A stretch of 6,609 nucleotides of DNA from Bacteroidota bacterium. GTDB lineage: Bacteria > Bacteroidota > Kryptoniia > Kryptoniales > JAKASW01. The position numbers and the translations under genes are program-made. The first letter of the stretch is position 1. Each line of letters starts with the position of its first letter. The stretch lies in the NCBI GenBank assembly GCA_021785235.1, contig JAJYGB010000301.1:1-6609 (forward strand). The letters run 5' to 3'. Shown piece after piece: positions 1 through 6,609 of this stretch. The notes below the pieces were generated by a model. The model saw only the letters and a program-made list of their open reading frames with translations. It made no database searches and was not told the DNA's origin.

Positions 1-1385
1 GTATTCTGGCCATGCTCGCTGAAACGTTTCAGCGTTCTCTCATAGATGATGCGCTCGTGCGCGGCGTGCTGGTCGATAACGAGAAGACCCGTAGAGATCT
101 GTGAAATTATATACTTGTTGTGAAGCTGGTAAATGATACTGCCGGTATCTTCCAGCGAGCCGCCTTCCGAACCCGATGATTCGGTGGAGGTGGACCTGTT
201 CTGCGGGAATCGCAGAGAGAATAACGGATCGACGGCGTCCGCTATGCGCTCGTCATCGATGTACCGACCGGAGGATCCTCCGTGCTGGCCAGGATTCGAG
301 TTGAACGAGACGGGGACGATCCCTCCGCGCGACGACTCCGTCGTGGGGCGGCTGACAAAGCGGCCGGAGTCGGGTGCCATCGCCATCTCGGGCACAAGGT
401 CGCTTTTCACCAGTGCGCTGCGCGTCGCCGAGCGGATCGCGCCGTAAATGCTCCGTTCGTCCCGGAATTTGACTTCCAGTTTCGACGGGTGGACATTGAC
501 ATCCACTTCGTTGGGCGGCATTTCAATGAAGATCGCGAAGAACGGGAAATCGCCTTTGTCGATAAGATTCTCATACGCGGAAAACGCCGCGTGATTTATC
601 GCCTTGCTGAGCACATATCTTTTGTTGAGGAAAAGGAACTGCTCGCCCCGCGTGCGTTTAGTATATTCCGGCTTGCCGAGGAAACCGCTGACCTTGAGAT
701 GATCATAATCTTCCTCGAACGCGACTAGCGAATCAGTGAACCGCTCGCCAAAAACCTCATCGAGCCTCCCGCGGACTGTATCAGATTTCGCTCGCAGGAC
801 GACCTCGTCACCCGATTGCAGCCTGAACTCGATCTCCGGGAACGCTATGGCGTATCTTGAAACAGTCTGGTAAATATGACGGAACTCAGTGGGGTTAGCC
901 TTCATGAAGTTTCTTCTGGCAGGCGTATTGTAGAAGAGGTTTTTGACAATGACTGTGGTTCCGGTCCCGTGGGCCGTCCTGGAGACTTCTTCCTGCCTTC
1001 CTCCGTCGACTCGCAGATACACCGCGGCATCCTCCGCCGCGGTCTTCGTCTTCAGTTCAATCTGTGAGACGGCCGCAATCGAGTAGAGCGCTTCTCCACG
1101 GAACCCGAGCGTCGAGACATTTTCCAAATCCTGATACGTCTCTATTTTGCTTGTCGCATGGCGTTCGAACGCGAGGAGAGCGTCTTCTTCGTTCATCCCA
1201 GCACCGTTGTCCGTAATCCTGATGAAACTCTTTCCGGCATCCTTCACTTCGACGTCGATCGACGTGGCTCCGGCATCTATTGAGTTTTCAATCAGCTCTT
1301 TTACCACCGACTCCGGACGTTGGACGACCTCGCCTGCCGCAATTTTACTCGCGATTTCTTCGGAAAGGACTTTAATTTTTGCCAT
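1..1385 (-). CDS. mutL: DNA mismatch repair protein MutL, endonuclease type (3' end outside window)
   Basis: MutL couples mismatch recognition by MutS to strand incision. The ATG at 1385 opens a frame that stays open to base 1, giving the first 461 residues; families of this type usually have about 600-650, so the end of the C-terminal domain is missing. The N-terminal GHKL ATPase is clear: E30 and N34 in KELIENSIDAG, DNGAGM at 59-64, RHATSK at 75-80, GFRGEAL at 94-100, NLFYNTPARR at 149-158, NKR at 254-256 and DVNVHPSK at 295-302. A Ser/Gly-rich linker covers about 325-415. The C-terminal domain starts near 419 and contains DQHAAHERIIYE (438-449), which fits the DQHA-x2-E-x4-E metal-binding endonuclease motif; this implies the protein nicks DNA itself, unlike Escherichia coli MutL. 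The start shares one base with the ftsY stop, and AAAGGGAG lies 4 nt upstream. Residue 101 is Tyr in GFRGEALY, where Ala is common. Identification is secure. Confidence 0.97.
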   Translation of the reverse strand, partial: MAKIKVLSEEIASKIAAGEVVQRPESVVKELIENSIDAGATSIDVEVKDAGKSFIRITDNGAGMNEEDALLAFERHATSKIETYQDLENVSTLGFRGEALYSIAAVSQIELKTKTAAEDAAVYLRVDGGRQEEVSRTAHGTGTTVIVKNLFYNTPARRNFMKANPTEFRHIYQTVSRYAIAFPEIEFRLQSGDEVVLRAKSDTVRGRLDEVFGERFTDSLVAFEEDYDHLKVSGFLGKPEYTKRTRGEQFLFLNKRYVLSKAINHAAFSAYENLIDKGDFPFFAIFIEMPPNEVDVNVHPSKLEVKFRDERSIYGAIRSATRSALVKSDLVPEMAMAPDSGRFVSRPTTESSRGGIVPVSFNSNPGQHGGSSGRYIDDERIADAVDPLFSLRFPQNRSTSTESSGSEGGSLEDTGSIIYQLHNKYIISQISTGLLVIDQHAAHERIIYERTLKRFSEHGQN

Positions 1386-2350
1386 CAAGCTCCCTTTGCT
1401 GCGGATCCCTGAATGTGATTCTCCTCTTCGGCTTCAGAAAATAACGCGTCGACGAAAGTGGTGCGGTCGAACGGCTGCAGGTCATCTATCCCCTCGCCGA
1501 CGCCGATATACTTCACAGGTAATTTAAGCTCCTGGCTGATAGCAATCACAATGCCTCCCTTGGCGGTACCGTCGAGCTTGGTCAGGATTATTCCCGTGAC
1601 CCCCGCGGATTGAAGGAACTGTCTCGCCTGCACGAGCCCGTTCTGGCCGGTAACTGCGTCGAGCACAAGATAGACTTCATGCGGAGCGCCCGGAATTACT
1701 TTCCCGATCACCCTAGTGATCTTCCTGAGTTCTTCCATCAGATTCGTCTTGGTATGGAGCCTTCCCGCGGTATCGATCAGAACGACATCCACGCCGCGAG
1801 CCTTTGCCGCGCTTACCGCGTCATAAGCAACGGCACCGGGATCTGTGCCCGGTTCCTGCTGGATTATCTCCACGCCAGCCCGATCGGCCCATATTTGGAG
1901 CTGTTCGTTGGCAGCCGCGCGGAATGTGTCAGCTGCGGCGATCAGCACCTTCTTCCCTTCGTTCCTGAAATTGTAGGAAAGCTTACCGACAGTCGTCGTC
2001 TTCCCGACGCCGTTCACTCCGACTATCATTACAACCCGCGGTTTTTCGATAACCGGCGCGCTTCCGCCAGGCTCCATCAAATACTTCGCGATTTCTTCCT
2101 TCAGAAGGCTCTTCAACATAGAAGAGTCTTCAAAACCCTCGGCTTTAACGCGGGCCCTTATGTCTCCGATAATCATCCCGGTGGCGTCGAAGCCGACGTC
2201 GCTCGAGAGCAACGTCTCTTCAATCTCGCCGATCAGTTCGTCGTCGATTTTCGTCTTTCGGGATATCACTTTCGTGATCCGGTCGGCGAAGCTCGACCGC
2301 GTTCTCGACAGTCCGTCTTTTACTTTCTTGAATCGATCAAGTAATCCCAT
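1385..2350 (-). CDS. ftsY: Signal recognition particle receptor FtsY
   Basis: FtsY is the membrane-associated SRP-family GTPase that docks the Ffh-RNA-ribosome complex at the translocon for co-translational membrane insertion. The 321-residue product consists almost only of the NG core. The helical N domain covers about 1-95 and lacks the long acidic A domain of E. coli FtsY; the basic amphipathic start ([14 protein letters not shown]) probably serves as the lipid-binding helix. G-domain motifs are all present: P-loop GVNGVGKTT 111-119, DTFRAAA 141-147, DTAGR 193-197, TKLDG 257-261 and the family signature [12 protein letters not shown] 283-294. A short acidic tail, about 17 residues, extends past the usual DALF end. 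The ATG at 2350 has AGAGGA about 11 nt upstream. The gene lies 54 bp after pgsA, and its TGA overlaps the mutL ATG by one base, so mutL is probably translationally coupled to it. Distinguished from Ffh by length, the missing M domain and the C-terminal signature. Confidence 0.97.
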   Translation of the reverse strand: MGLLDRFKKVKDGLSRTRSSFADRITKVISRKTKIDDELIGEIEETLLSSDVGFDATGMIIGDIRARVKAEGFEDSSMLKSLLKEEIAKYLMEPGGSAPVIEKPRVVMIVGVNGVGKTTTVGKLSYNFRNEGKKVLIAAADTFRAAANEQLQIWADRAGVEIIQQEPGTDPGAVAYDAVSAAKARGVDVVLIDTAGRLHTKTNLMEELRKITRVIGKVIPGAPHEVYLVLDAVTGQNGLVQARQFLQSAGVTGIILTKLDGTAKGGIVIAISQELKLPVKYIGVGEGIDDLQPFDRTTFVDALFSEAEEENHIQGSAAKGA

Positions 2351-2404
2351 TAGAACTGAAATCCTCTGTTAGGCTGAACCGGGGTATGCATCGGGGAACA
2401 GAAG
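2351..2404 (-). promoter_or_regulatory. Possible hairpin masking the ftsY ribosome binding site
   Basis: In the pgsA-ftsY gap, the eight bases directly after the pgsA stop (CTTCTGTT, complement of 2397-2404) can pair with AACAGAGG (complement of 2363-2370), giving seven Watson-Crick pairs and one G-U pair around a 26-nt loop. AACAGAGG contains the only good Shine-Dalgarno match for ftsY. A ribosome finishing pgsA would cover the left arm and free the site, so the arrangement would suit translational coupling. The pairing is seen directly; the function is inference, and the large loop makes the fold only moderately stable. Confidence 0.3.
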
Positions 2405-2986
2405 TCAGGCATTCGCCGCCATGTGTTTCCGATATATCATTATGTAAACGCCGAGTGAAGCGAAGAGCGCGAATGTGCTGAGGTAAAGAAAAAAGAGTTT
2501 GGCCGTAACAAGGGAATCGATCCTTAACGTGGCAAGTATCAGATAAACCGCCAGGATAGTCACGGTCCATTTCCCCGCCCAGACCGACTGAACGACAACC
2601 TTTCTCCGGCGGATTATAAAAGAACTTCCGGCGACGATGAGTATATCGCGCAGGGCGACGAGTGCCGCGAACCATAAGGGTACATCACCCACAATAACGA
2701 GCGCCGCGGATATGGTAATGAGACATACCTTGTCCGTCACCGGGTCGAGCAGCCTGCCGAAATCGGTAACCTGGTTCAGCTTTCTCGCGAGGAGCCCGTC
2801 TAGGAAATCGGTGGATGCCGCCAGAAGCATCAGCACAATAACCGCCATCCGGTACCCGCTTCCGGGCTTCAGGATGAGGATTACAATCGGCACGAGGAAG
2901 AAGACGCGACTCAGACTGAGAATATTGGATACGGTCCACCGCTTCTCCACCTTCAGTATTTCACTTCCGCCCGACGCTCCTGTCAA
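2405..2986 (-). CDS. pgsA: CDP-alcohol phosphatidyltransferase, probably phosphatidylglycerophosphate synthase
   Basis: An integral membrane enzyme that transfers a phosphatidyl group from CDP-diacylglycerol to an alcohol. The most likely substrate is glycerol-3-phosphate, giving phosphatidylglycerophosphate on the way to phosphatidylglycerol. The CDP-alcohol signature is complete: D60-x2-D63-G64-x2-A67-R68-x8-G77-x3-D81-x3-D85. The N-terminal WTVSNILSLSRVF resembles the NxxTxxR start of PgsA proteins. About five or six hydrophobic segments follow (roughly 23-39, 47-58, 87-108, 109-125, 140-155, 163-184), and 193 residues is a normal PgsA length. The start is a TTG at 2986; GGGAG lies about 10 nt upstream, an in-frame TAA is 12 codons upstream, and no ATG is available before the conserved region. 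A GTG at residue 13 is the alternative start. Cardiolipin synthase or phosphatidylserine synthase of the same superfamily cannot be fully excluded. It sits between purF (90-bp gap) and ftsY, probably in one transcript. Confidence 0.9.
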   Translation of the reverse strand: MTGASGGSEILKVEKRWTVSNILSLSRVFFLVPIVILILKPGSGYRMAVIVLMLLAASTDFLDGLLARKLNQVTDFGRLLDPVTDKVCLITISAALVIVGDVPLWFAALVALRDILIVAGSSFIIRRRKVVVQSVWAGKWTVTILAVYLILATLRIDSLVTAKLFFLYLSTFALFASLGVYIMIYRKHMAANA

Positions 2987-3044
2987 CCGAGGATCACTCC
3001 CAATTTTCGGAAAAGTCTTTCGTTATCTCCTGCATCCCAGCCGG

Positions 3045-3064
3045 CGTCTGCACAACTGCAGACG
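3045..3064 (-). repeat. Perfect hairpin in the purF-pgsA gap
   Basis: The arms at 3045-3052 and 3057-3064 are exact inverted repeats (CGTCTGCA with TGCAGACG) around a 4-nt loop, giving an 8-bp stem. It lies 12 bases beyond the purF stop. Neither side is followed by a U-run in the direction of transcription: the minus strand continues CCGGCTGGG, and the T-run lies on the 5' side. A classical intrinsic terminator is therefore not supported. It could be an mRNA end-protection or processing structure between the two cistrons, or a weak pause site. Confidence 0.6.
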
Positions 3065-3076
3065 AAAAGGAGGCAC

Positions 3077-4582
3077 CTAAACCTTCGCCTCATGTATATT
3101 CGCCTCAAACTCCTCCTTGCTGTTTCCCTCAACTTCAGTCGGATATTCGCCGCTGAAACACGCCGTGCAGTAGCCTTTGCGCTCGGTAACGGGGACCGAA
3201 TCGAGCAGCTTCTCCAGCGACAGGTAAGCGAGCGAATCGACGTTCAGCTCCTTCCGCATGAGTTCTATATTCCCATCGAACTGGTTCGCGAACAACTCGC
3301 GTTCGGAGGGAAAATCCATTCCGTAGTAGCAGGGATGCATTATAGGTGGCGAACTCACGCGGAAATGGACTTCCGCCGGCTCTGCCTCCCGGATCAGTTT
3401 CACCAGTTGTTTACTCGTCGTGCCTCGAACGATCGAATCGTCAACAATCACGACCTTTCTCCCCTTCAGCACCCCTTTGACGGTGTTAAACTTGATTTTC
3501 ACTTTCAGGTCGCGCGAATACTGGTTGGGCTGTATAAATGTCCTTCCAATGTAGTGACTCCTGATGAGGCCGATTTCAAATTTCGCCTTGATTCCCATCT
3601 TCGTGCTCTGGGAGACATAACCGAGCGTAGCCGTATTCGAAGAGTCGGGGACGCTTATCACGACGAGCTTCTCATCCTCGTCGTTTTCGACCGGAGATTC
3701 TTCCGCTAATCCCTTCCCGATTTTTCGCCTGACCTTGTCGACGCTCTCACCGAAGATTTTGCTGTCGGGCCGGGAGAAATATATATACTCGAAAATACAA
3801 TGGCGCGACTGCTTTGGGATGTCCGGGAGGAACATCGAACGCACTTCCCCCGACGCAATCGCATCATCGTCGATGATGACGATCTCGCCGGGCTCAACAT
3901 CGCGGATGTATTCCGCCCCAAGAAGGTCAAACGCGCAGGTCTCGGAAGCCGCAATGAATGCCTTTCCAATTCTCCCCAGCGCAAGCGGACGAAATCCGTA
4001 CGGATCCCTGGCAACTATGAGCTGATTGTCGGAGAGTATGACAAGCGAAAACGCTCCCCTGATCGCATTCAGCGCTTCGTAAACCTGTTCGATCACCGTT
4101 TCCTTCTGGCTCCTGGCAATCAAGTGAAGGATAATCTCGGTATCGGTCGTTGTCTGAAACAACGTCCCATTCTCGGTCAGCACGTCCCGGAGCCCGTGCG
4201 AATTAGTGAGATTGCCGTTGTGCGCTATCGCGAGATTCCCCTTCCGGTAGTTCACCACTATCGGCTGAACATTCTTATGGCTTTCCGCGGCCCCGGTTGT
4301 GGAATACCTGTTGTGACCGATGCCGGCGTCCCCTCTCAGCACGTCCGTGAGGATTCTTTCATCTTTGAACACGTCGGCGATCAGACCGGTGCTTTTATGA
4401 ACGTTAAAGAATGTCCGGTCGGGGGTCCTTTCCCGCGTCACTATGCCGGCGGCCTCCTGGCCGCGATGCTGAAGAGCATTCAACCCGTAGTAGATAAAAT
4501 TCGATGCGTTCTCCGCTCCGTAGACTCCGACTATTCCGCAGAAGGTTTTCGGCTTATTTATCTTGAGGTTCGCTTCGCGCAT
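3077..4582 (-). CDS. purF: Amidophosphoribosyltransferase (glutamine PRPP amidotransferase)
   Basis: PurF makes 5-phosphoribosylamine from PRPP and glutamine, the committed step of de novo purine synthesis, in the cytoplasm. Residues 15 to about 245 are the N-terminal-nucleophile glutaminase: C15 in FCGIVGVYG, HRGQE 39-43, GHNRYSTTG 89-97, HNGNL 121-125 and TTDTE 145-149. The phosphoribosyltransferase half has the PRPP loop VVIVDDSIVRGTTS at 377-390. C262, C418, C472 and C475 match the four cysteine ligands of the [4Fe-4S] cluster in the Bacillus subtilis enzyme. C15 must become the N-terminal residue, so the first 14 residues are a propeptide to be removed; E. coli PurF has only the initiator Met there. 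The length of 501 residues is normal. The ATG at 4582 is fixed by an in-frame TAA immediately before it; GGAG lies 11 nt upstream. It is the first gene after the lon terminator and probably heads the purF-pgsA-ftsY-mutL transcript. Confidence 0.98.
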   Translation of the reverse strand: MREANLKINKPKTFCGIVGVYGAENASNFIYYGLNALQHRGQEAAGIVTRERTPDRTFFNVHKSTGLIADVFKDERILTDVLRGDAGIGHNRYSTTGAAESHKNVQPIVVNYRKGNLAIAHNGNLTNSHGLRDVLTENGTLFQTTTDTEIILHLIARSQKETVIEQVYEALNAIRGAFSLVILSDNQLIVARDPYGFRPLALGRIGKAFIAASETCAFDLLGAEYIRDVEPGEIVIIDDDAIASGEVRSMFLPDIPKQSRHCIFEYIYFSRPDSKIFGESVDKVRRKIGKGLAEESPVENDEDEKLVVISVPDSSNTATLGYVSQSTKMGIKAKFEIGLIRSHYIGRTFIQPNQYSRDLKVKIKFNTVKGVLKGRKVVIVDDSIVRGTTSKQLVKLIREAEPAEVHFRVSSPPIMHPCYYGMDFPSERELFANQFDGNIELMRKELNVDSLAYLSLEKLLDSVPVTERKGYCTACFSGEYPTEVEGNSKEEFEANIHEAKV

Positions 4583-4674
4583 TTAGTGCTTTGCTCCATC
4601 ATTTCTCGGAAGGAATACTTTTGCAGCGATCATTGACTCACCAGGACTTGCCTATAAAACGCCAGATTCCTTAT

Positions 4675-4705
4675 CAAATTAATCAAGACCCGATAGGAAA
4701 ACAAA
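4675..4705 (-). promoter_or_regulatory. Candidate purF promoter, Bacteroidota-like
   Basis: On the minus strand TTTG (4702-4705) is followed after 19 bases by TTAATTTG (4675-4682). The Bacteroidota consensus is TTTG near -33 and TAnnTTTG near -7, so one of the fixed bases differs. Transcription would start near 4668 and give a leader of about 85 nt before the purF ATG. The same place also reads as a poor sigma-70 promoter (TTGTTT, 17 bp, TAATTT, three of six matches in each box). The call depends on an uncertain host phylum. Confidence 0.3.
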
Positions 4706-4722
4706 CCATGCACCGTCGGGTC
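4687..4722. repeat. Inverted repeat overlapping the candidate purF promoter
   Basis: GACCCGA (4687-4693) and TCGGGTC (4716-4722) are exact 7-bp inverted repeats separated by 22 bp. One arm lies in the spacer of the candidate promoter and the other just upstream of its TTTG box, a placement that would suit an operator. The upstream arm also forms part of a competing small hairpin, CGTCG-TGACC-CGACG on the minus strand (4714-4728), so the two pairings exclude each other if transcribed. No regulator is identifiable. Confidence 0.4.
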
Positions 4723-4770
4723 ACGACGCTGTTAGAAAGGGGAGAACTTCCTCGCCTGTCACAACCCGGA

Positions 4771-4789
4771 GGTCTCTTTTGAAGAGACC
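4771..4789. repeat. Perfect 8-bp hairpin downstream of lon terminator
   Basis: GGTCTCTT (4771-4778) and AAGAGACC (4782-4789) are exact inverted repeats around three bases. No T-run follows on either strand, so it is not an intrinsic terminator. With a 6-bp stem and 7-nt loop it resembles a tRNA anticodon arm, but no D-arm, T-arm or acceptor stem can be built around it. The role is unknown: possibly a protein-binding palindrome or the top of a structured RNA. Confidence 0.5.
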
Positions 4790-4816
4790 AGCCCGAAGCG
4801 AGCTACGGTTTCTGGT

Positions 4817-4851
4817 AAAAGAAAGAAGCGGCACCCTGAACGGCTGCCGCT
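4817..4851 (-). terminator. Intrinsic terminator of lon
   Basis: On the minus strand AGCGGCA and TGCCGCT (complements of 4845-4851 and 4827-4833) form a 7-bp GC-rich stem, and the 11-nt loop can add a further CC-GG pairing after one mismatch. The stem is followed directly by TCTTTCTTTT (complement of 4817-4826), eight T in ten. It begins 33 bases past the lon stop codon. It has the standard form of a Rho-independent terminator and separates lon from the purF unit. The opposite strand has no T-run on its 3' side. Confidence 0.85.
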
Positions 4852-4884
4852 CCCAGTTTGTCGACCTTGCTCAGACCTGTTTAA

Positions 4885-6609
4885 TCAATTTGCTATCGGC
4901 ACTTCGGCACGCGCAGGGGGCTTGTCTTCCCTCTTGAGGGGACGAAGGGCGAAGGAGAGTACCTCAGGCATCTCGTCCACAAATTTGAATTTAAGCTGGT
5001 CACGGACGTTTGCGGGCACCTCATCGAGATCAAGCTCGTTCTTCCTGGGAAGGACAACGGTCTTTATGCCCGAGCGCACGGCGGCGATTACTTTTTCCTT
5101 GACTCCGCCTATCGGCAGGACCGCACCCCGAAGTGTAATCTCCCCCGTCATTGCGAGGTCGTTACGGACAAGTCTTCCGGTAAGCAGCGACACAAGTGCC
5201 GTCATCATCGTCACCCCTGCCGAAGGGCCGTCTTTCGGTACCGCTCCTGCCGGAACGTGGACATGGATGTCATACTTTTCCCGAAAATCCGGTTCGACTC
5301 CGAGCGTTTCCGCGTTGGCGCCTATGAAACTCAGTGCCGCCTGCGCGGACTCCTTCATGACATCGCCGAGCTGTCCGGTGAGTATCAAGTTGCCTTTGCC
5401 TTTCATTTTCGAGGCCTCGATGAACAGGATGTCTCCACCGACCGGTGTCCAAGCGAGCCCGGTCGCGATCCCCGGTTTGTTTATTCTCTCCGAGACTTCC
5501 GGGTAGAATTTCTGATTACCGAGATACTTTACAACGGCCTCGCGGTCGATGTCGAATTTTTTCTTCGATCCTCCCGCGACTTCCATGGCGACACCGCGGC
5601 AGACGTCGGCTATTTTCCTCTCGAGATTTCGCACGCCGGCCTCTCTGGTATAGCCGGAGACGATGAAATGGAGAGCCTCGTCCGTGAACTTAATCCGCTT
5701 ATCCTTCAGGCCATGCTCCGCCTCCTGTTTCGGCACGAGGAAATTCTTCGCGATGTGAAGCTTCTCGTCTTCGATGTAGCTCGGTATCTCGATTATTTCC
5801 ATCCTGTCTCTCAGCGCGGGGGGAATCGGCTCCATCATGTTGGCCGTCGCTATGAACATCACCTTCGAAAGGTCGAATGGGATCTCCAGATAATGATCGC
5901 TGAAGGAGAAATTCTGTTCGGGATCAAGCACTTCGAGGAGGGCGCTCGATGGGTCTCCCCTGAAGTCCATACCGATCTTGTCGACTTCGTCGAGCATGAA
6001 AACGGGGTTGTTCGATCCGGCCTTCTTGATGCCCTGAATGATTCGTCCGGGAAGCGCACCAATATATGTCCGCCTGTGCCCGCGGATCTCGGCTTCGTCG
6101 TGCACGCCGCCCAGCGACATCCGGACAAACTTCCTTCCAAGCGCCTTGGCTATCGATTTTCCCAGGCTTGTCTTTCCGACACCCGGAGGGCCGACGAAAC
6201 ATAGTATCGGGCCGCGCATATCGTCCTTAAGTTTGCGAACCGCGAGATATTCCAGGATCCTTTTCTTCACCTTCTCCAGGCCGTAATGATCCTTTTCGAG
6301 CGATTTCTGCGCGTCTTTTATACCGAGGTTGTCCGCTGTGGACGTGCTCCAGGGAAGATCAAGCAGCCAGTCGAGATATGTGCGTGCGACCGTGTATTCG
6401 GCGCTCGACGGGTGCATCCTCTGCAGCCTGTCAAGTTCCTTTGAGGCGGTCTTCTTCATCTCTTCCGGGTAACCGCCCTCTTCGATCCTTTTTCGGAGTT
6501 CGTTCACCTCGACGTTATCATCGTCCTCGCCAAGCTCATGCTTGATAGCTTTCATCTGCTCTCGGAGGAAATAATCGCGCTGGCTCTTGTTGATTTCATC
6601 CTGCACTTC
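4885..6609 (-). CDS. lon: ATP-dependent protease Lon (5' end outside window)
   Basis: Lon is a cytoplasmic hexameric AAA+ serine protease that degrades misfolded and selected regulatory proteins. The frame runs off the right edge, so the N-terminal substrate-binding domain, about 217 residues by alignment with E. coli Lon, is missing; the GTG at 6606 is an internal valine, not a start. Counting from that codon, the coiled-coil and helical part ([20 protein letters not shown]) comes first. Then come Walker A GPPGVGKT 139-146, Walker [10 protein letters not shown] 202-210, the sensor-1 Asn in TAN 254-256, an arginine finger in LRDRME (265-270) and the sensor-2 Arg in GVRNLER (324-330). The protease domain has the catalytic S462 in PKDGPSAG and K505 in GGVKEK, 43 residues apart as in E. 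coli (S679, K722), so the enzyme should be active. It ends in a short charged, proline-containing tail. A clear terminator follows, so lon is probably transcribed separately from purF. Confidence 0.98.
   Translation of the reverse strand, partial: EVQDEINKSQRDYFLREQMKAIKHELGEDDDNVEVNELRKRIEEGGYPEEMKKTASKELDRLQRMHPSSAEYTVARTYLDWLLDLPWSTSTADNLGIKDAQKSLEKDHYGLEKVKKRILEYLAVRKLKDDMRGPILCFVGPPGVGKTSLGKSIAKALGRKFVRMSLGGVHDEAEIRGHRRTYIGALPGRIIQGIKKAGSNNPVFMLDEVDKIGMDFRGDPSSALLEVLDPEQNFSFSDHYLEIPFDLSKVMFIATANMMEPIPPALRDRMEIIEIPSYIEDEKLHIAKNFLVPKQEAEHGLKDKRIKFTDEALHFIVSGYTREAGVRNLERKIADVCRGVAMEVAGGSKKKFDIDREAVVKYLGNQKFYPEVSERINKPGIATGLAWTPVGGDILFIEASKMKGKGNLILTGQLGDVMKESAQAALSFIGANAETLGVEPDFREKYDIHVHVPAGAVPKDGPSAGVTMMTALVSLLTGRLVRNDLAMTGEITLRGAVLPIGGVKEKVIAAVRSGIKTVVLPRKNELDLDEVPANVRDQLKFKFVDEMPEVLSFALRPLKREDKPPARAEVPIAN

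Larger units (their letters stand above)
4583..4884. other. Structured intergenic region between lon and purF
   Basis: This 302-bp stretch contains no convincing gene. Reading in the direction of transcription it holds the lon terminator, a perfect hairpin (4771-4789), a pair of near-identical octamers GTYGTGAC (minus strand, at 4758-4765 and 4720-4727), a wide inverted repeat (4687-4722) overlapping a possible promoter, and the purF Shine-Dalgarno GGAG (4594-4597). The short open frames on either strand look like chance. It is the only place where a promoter for the four downstream genes would be expected. Confidence 0.7.

Noticed and set aside
1610..2344. A 244-codon plus-strand open frame opposite ftsY, and similar long frames opposite purF (3800-4636) and lon (5257-6204)
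   Set aside because: Each lies wholly or mostly antisense to a gene with complete family motifs. Their products show no recognisable domain and look like low-stop-frequency mirror frames of GC-rich coding sequence.
2981..2986. TTGACA, a perfect -35 hexamer, at the pgsA start
   Set aside because: It coincides with the TTG start codon and the second codon, and no matching -10 box at proper spacing is evident; most likely chance.
3045..3064. The purF-pgsA hairpin as an intrinsic terminator
   Set aside because: In the direction of transcription the stem is followed by CCGGCTGGG, with no U-run, and pgsA follows without a visible promoter.
4591..4782. A 63-codon plus-strand frame in the lon-purF gap
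   Set aside because: It has no clear ribosome binding site, no recognisable motif, opposes all neighbours and runs through the inverted repeats and promoter candidate.
4723..4816. A tRNA gene (Leu-CAA on the minus strand or Gln-UUG on the plus strand) built on the 4771-4789 hairpin
   Set aside because: The anticodon-like arm is good, but there is no GGTTCGA-type T-arm, no proper D-arm and no matching 7-bp acceptor stem on either strand.
6604..6606. Start codon for lon at the GTG near the right edge
   Set aside because: The frame stays open to the last base and the residue aligns with about position 218 of E. coli Lon, so the gene is cut by the window edge rather than truncated.

Overview
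This 6.6-kb window is an ordinary housekeeping segment of a bacterial chromosome. It carries five protein genes, all on the minus strand: in transcription order lon (5' end missing), purF, a pgsA-type CDP-alcohol phosphatidyltransferase, ftsY and mutL (3' end missing). No transposase, phage gene, CRISPR array, rRNA or credible tRNA is visible.

Layout from the right edge: lon enters at 6609 and stops at 4885. An intrinsic terminator lies 33 bp past its stop. A 302-bp gap (4583-4884) follows, holding several inverted repeats and a possible promoter. After it comes purF, then a 90-bp gap with a perfect hairpin, pgsA with a TTG start, a 54-bp gap, ftsY, and mutL, whose ATG shares one base with the ftsY stop. 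The last four genes look like one transcription unit starting in the gap downstream of lon, with ftsY and mutL translationally coupled.

The products belong to separate core processes: quality-control proteolysis (Lon), the first committed step of purine synthesis (PurF), anionic phospholipid head-group transfer (PgsA-like), docking of the signal recognition particle (FtsY) and mismatch repair (MutL). A loose link can be drawn between PgsA and FtsY, because FtsY binds anionic phospholipids, but the cluster does not form a single pathway.

The organism cannot be fixed from this window. MutL keeps the DQHA-x2-E-x4-E endonuclease motif, typical of bacteria without MutH, so Escherichia-like gammaproteobacteria are unlikely. 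PurF is the propeptide-bearing, iron-sulfur type. A possible TTTG-19-TTAATTTG promoter and the general look of MutL fit a Bacteroidota, Ignavibacteria or Chlorobi relative, but this is a weak inference. I found no previously undescribed system. The parts most worth a second look are the structured purF upstream region and a possible hairpin that masks the ftsY ribosome binding site.
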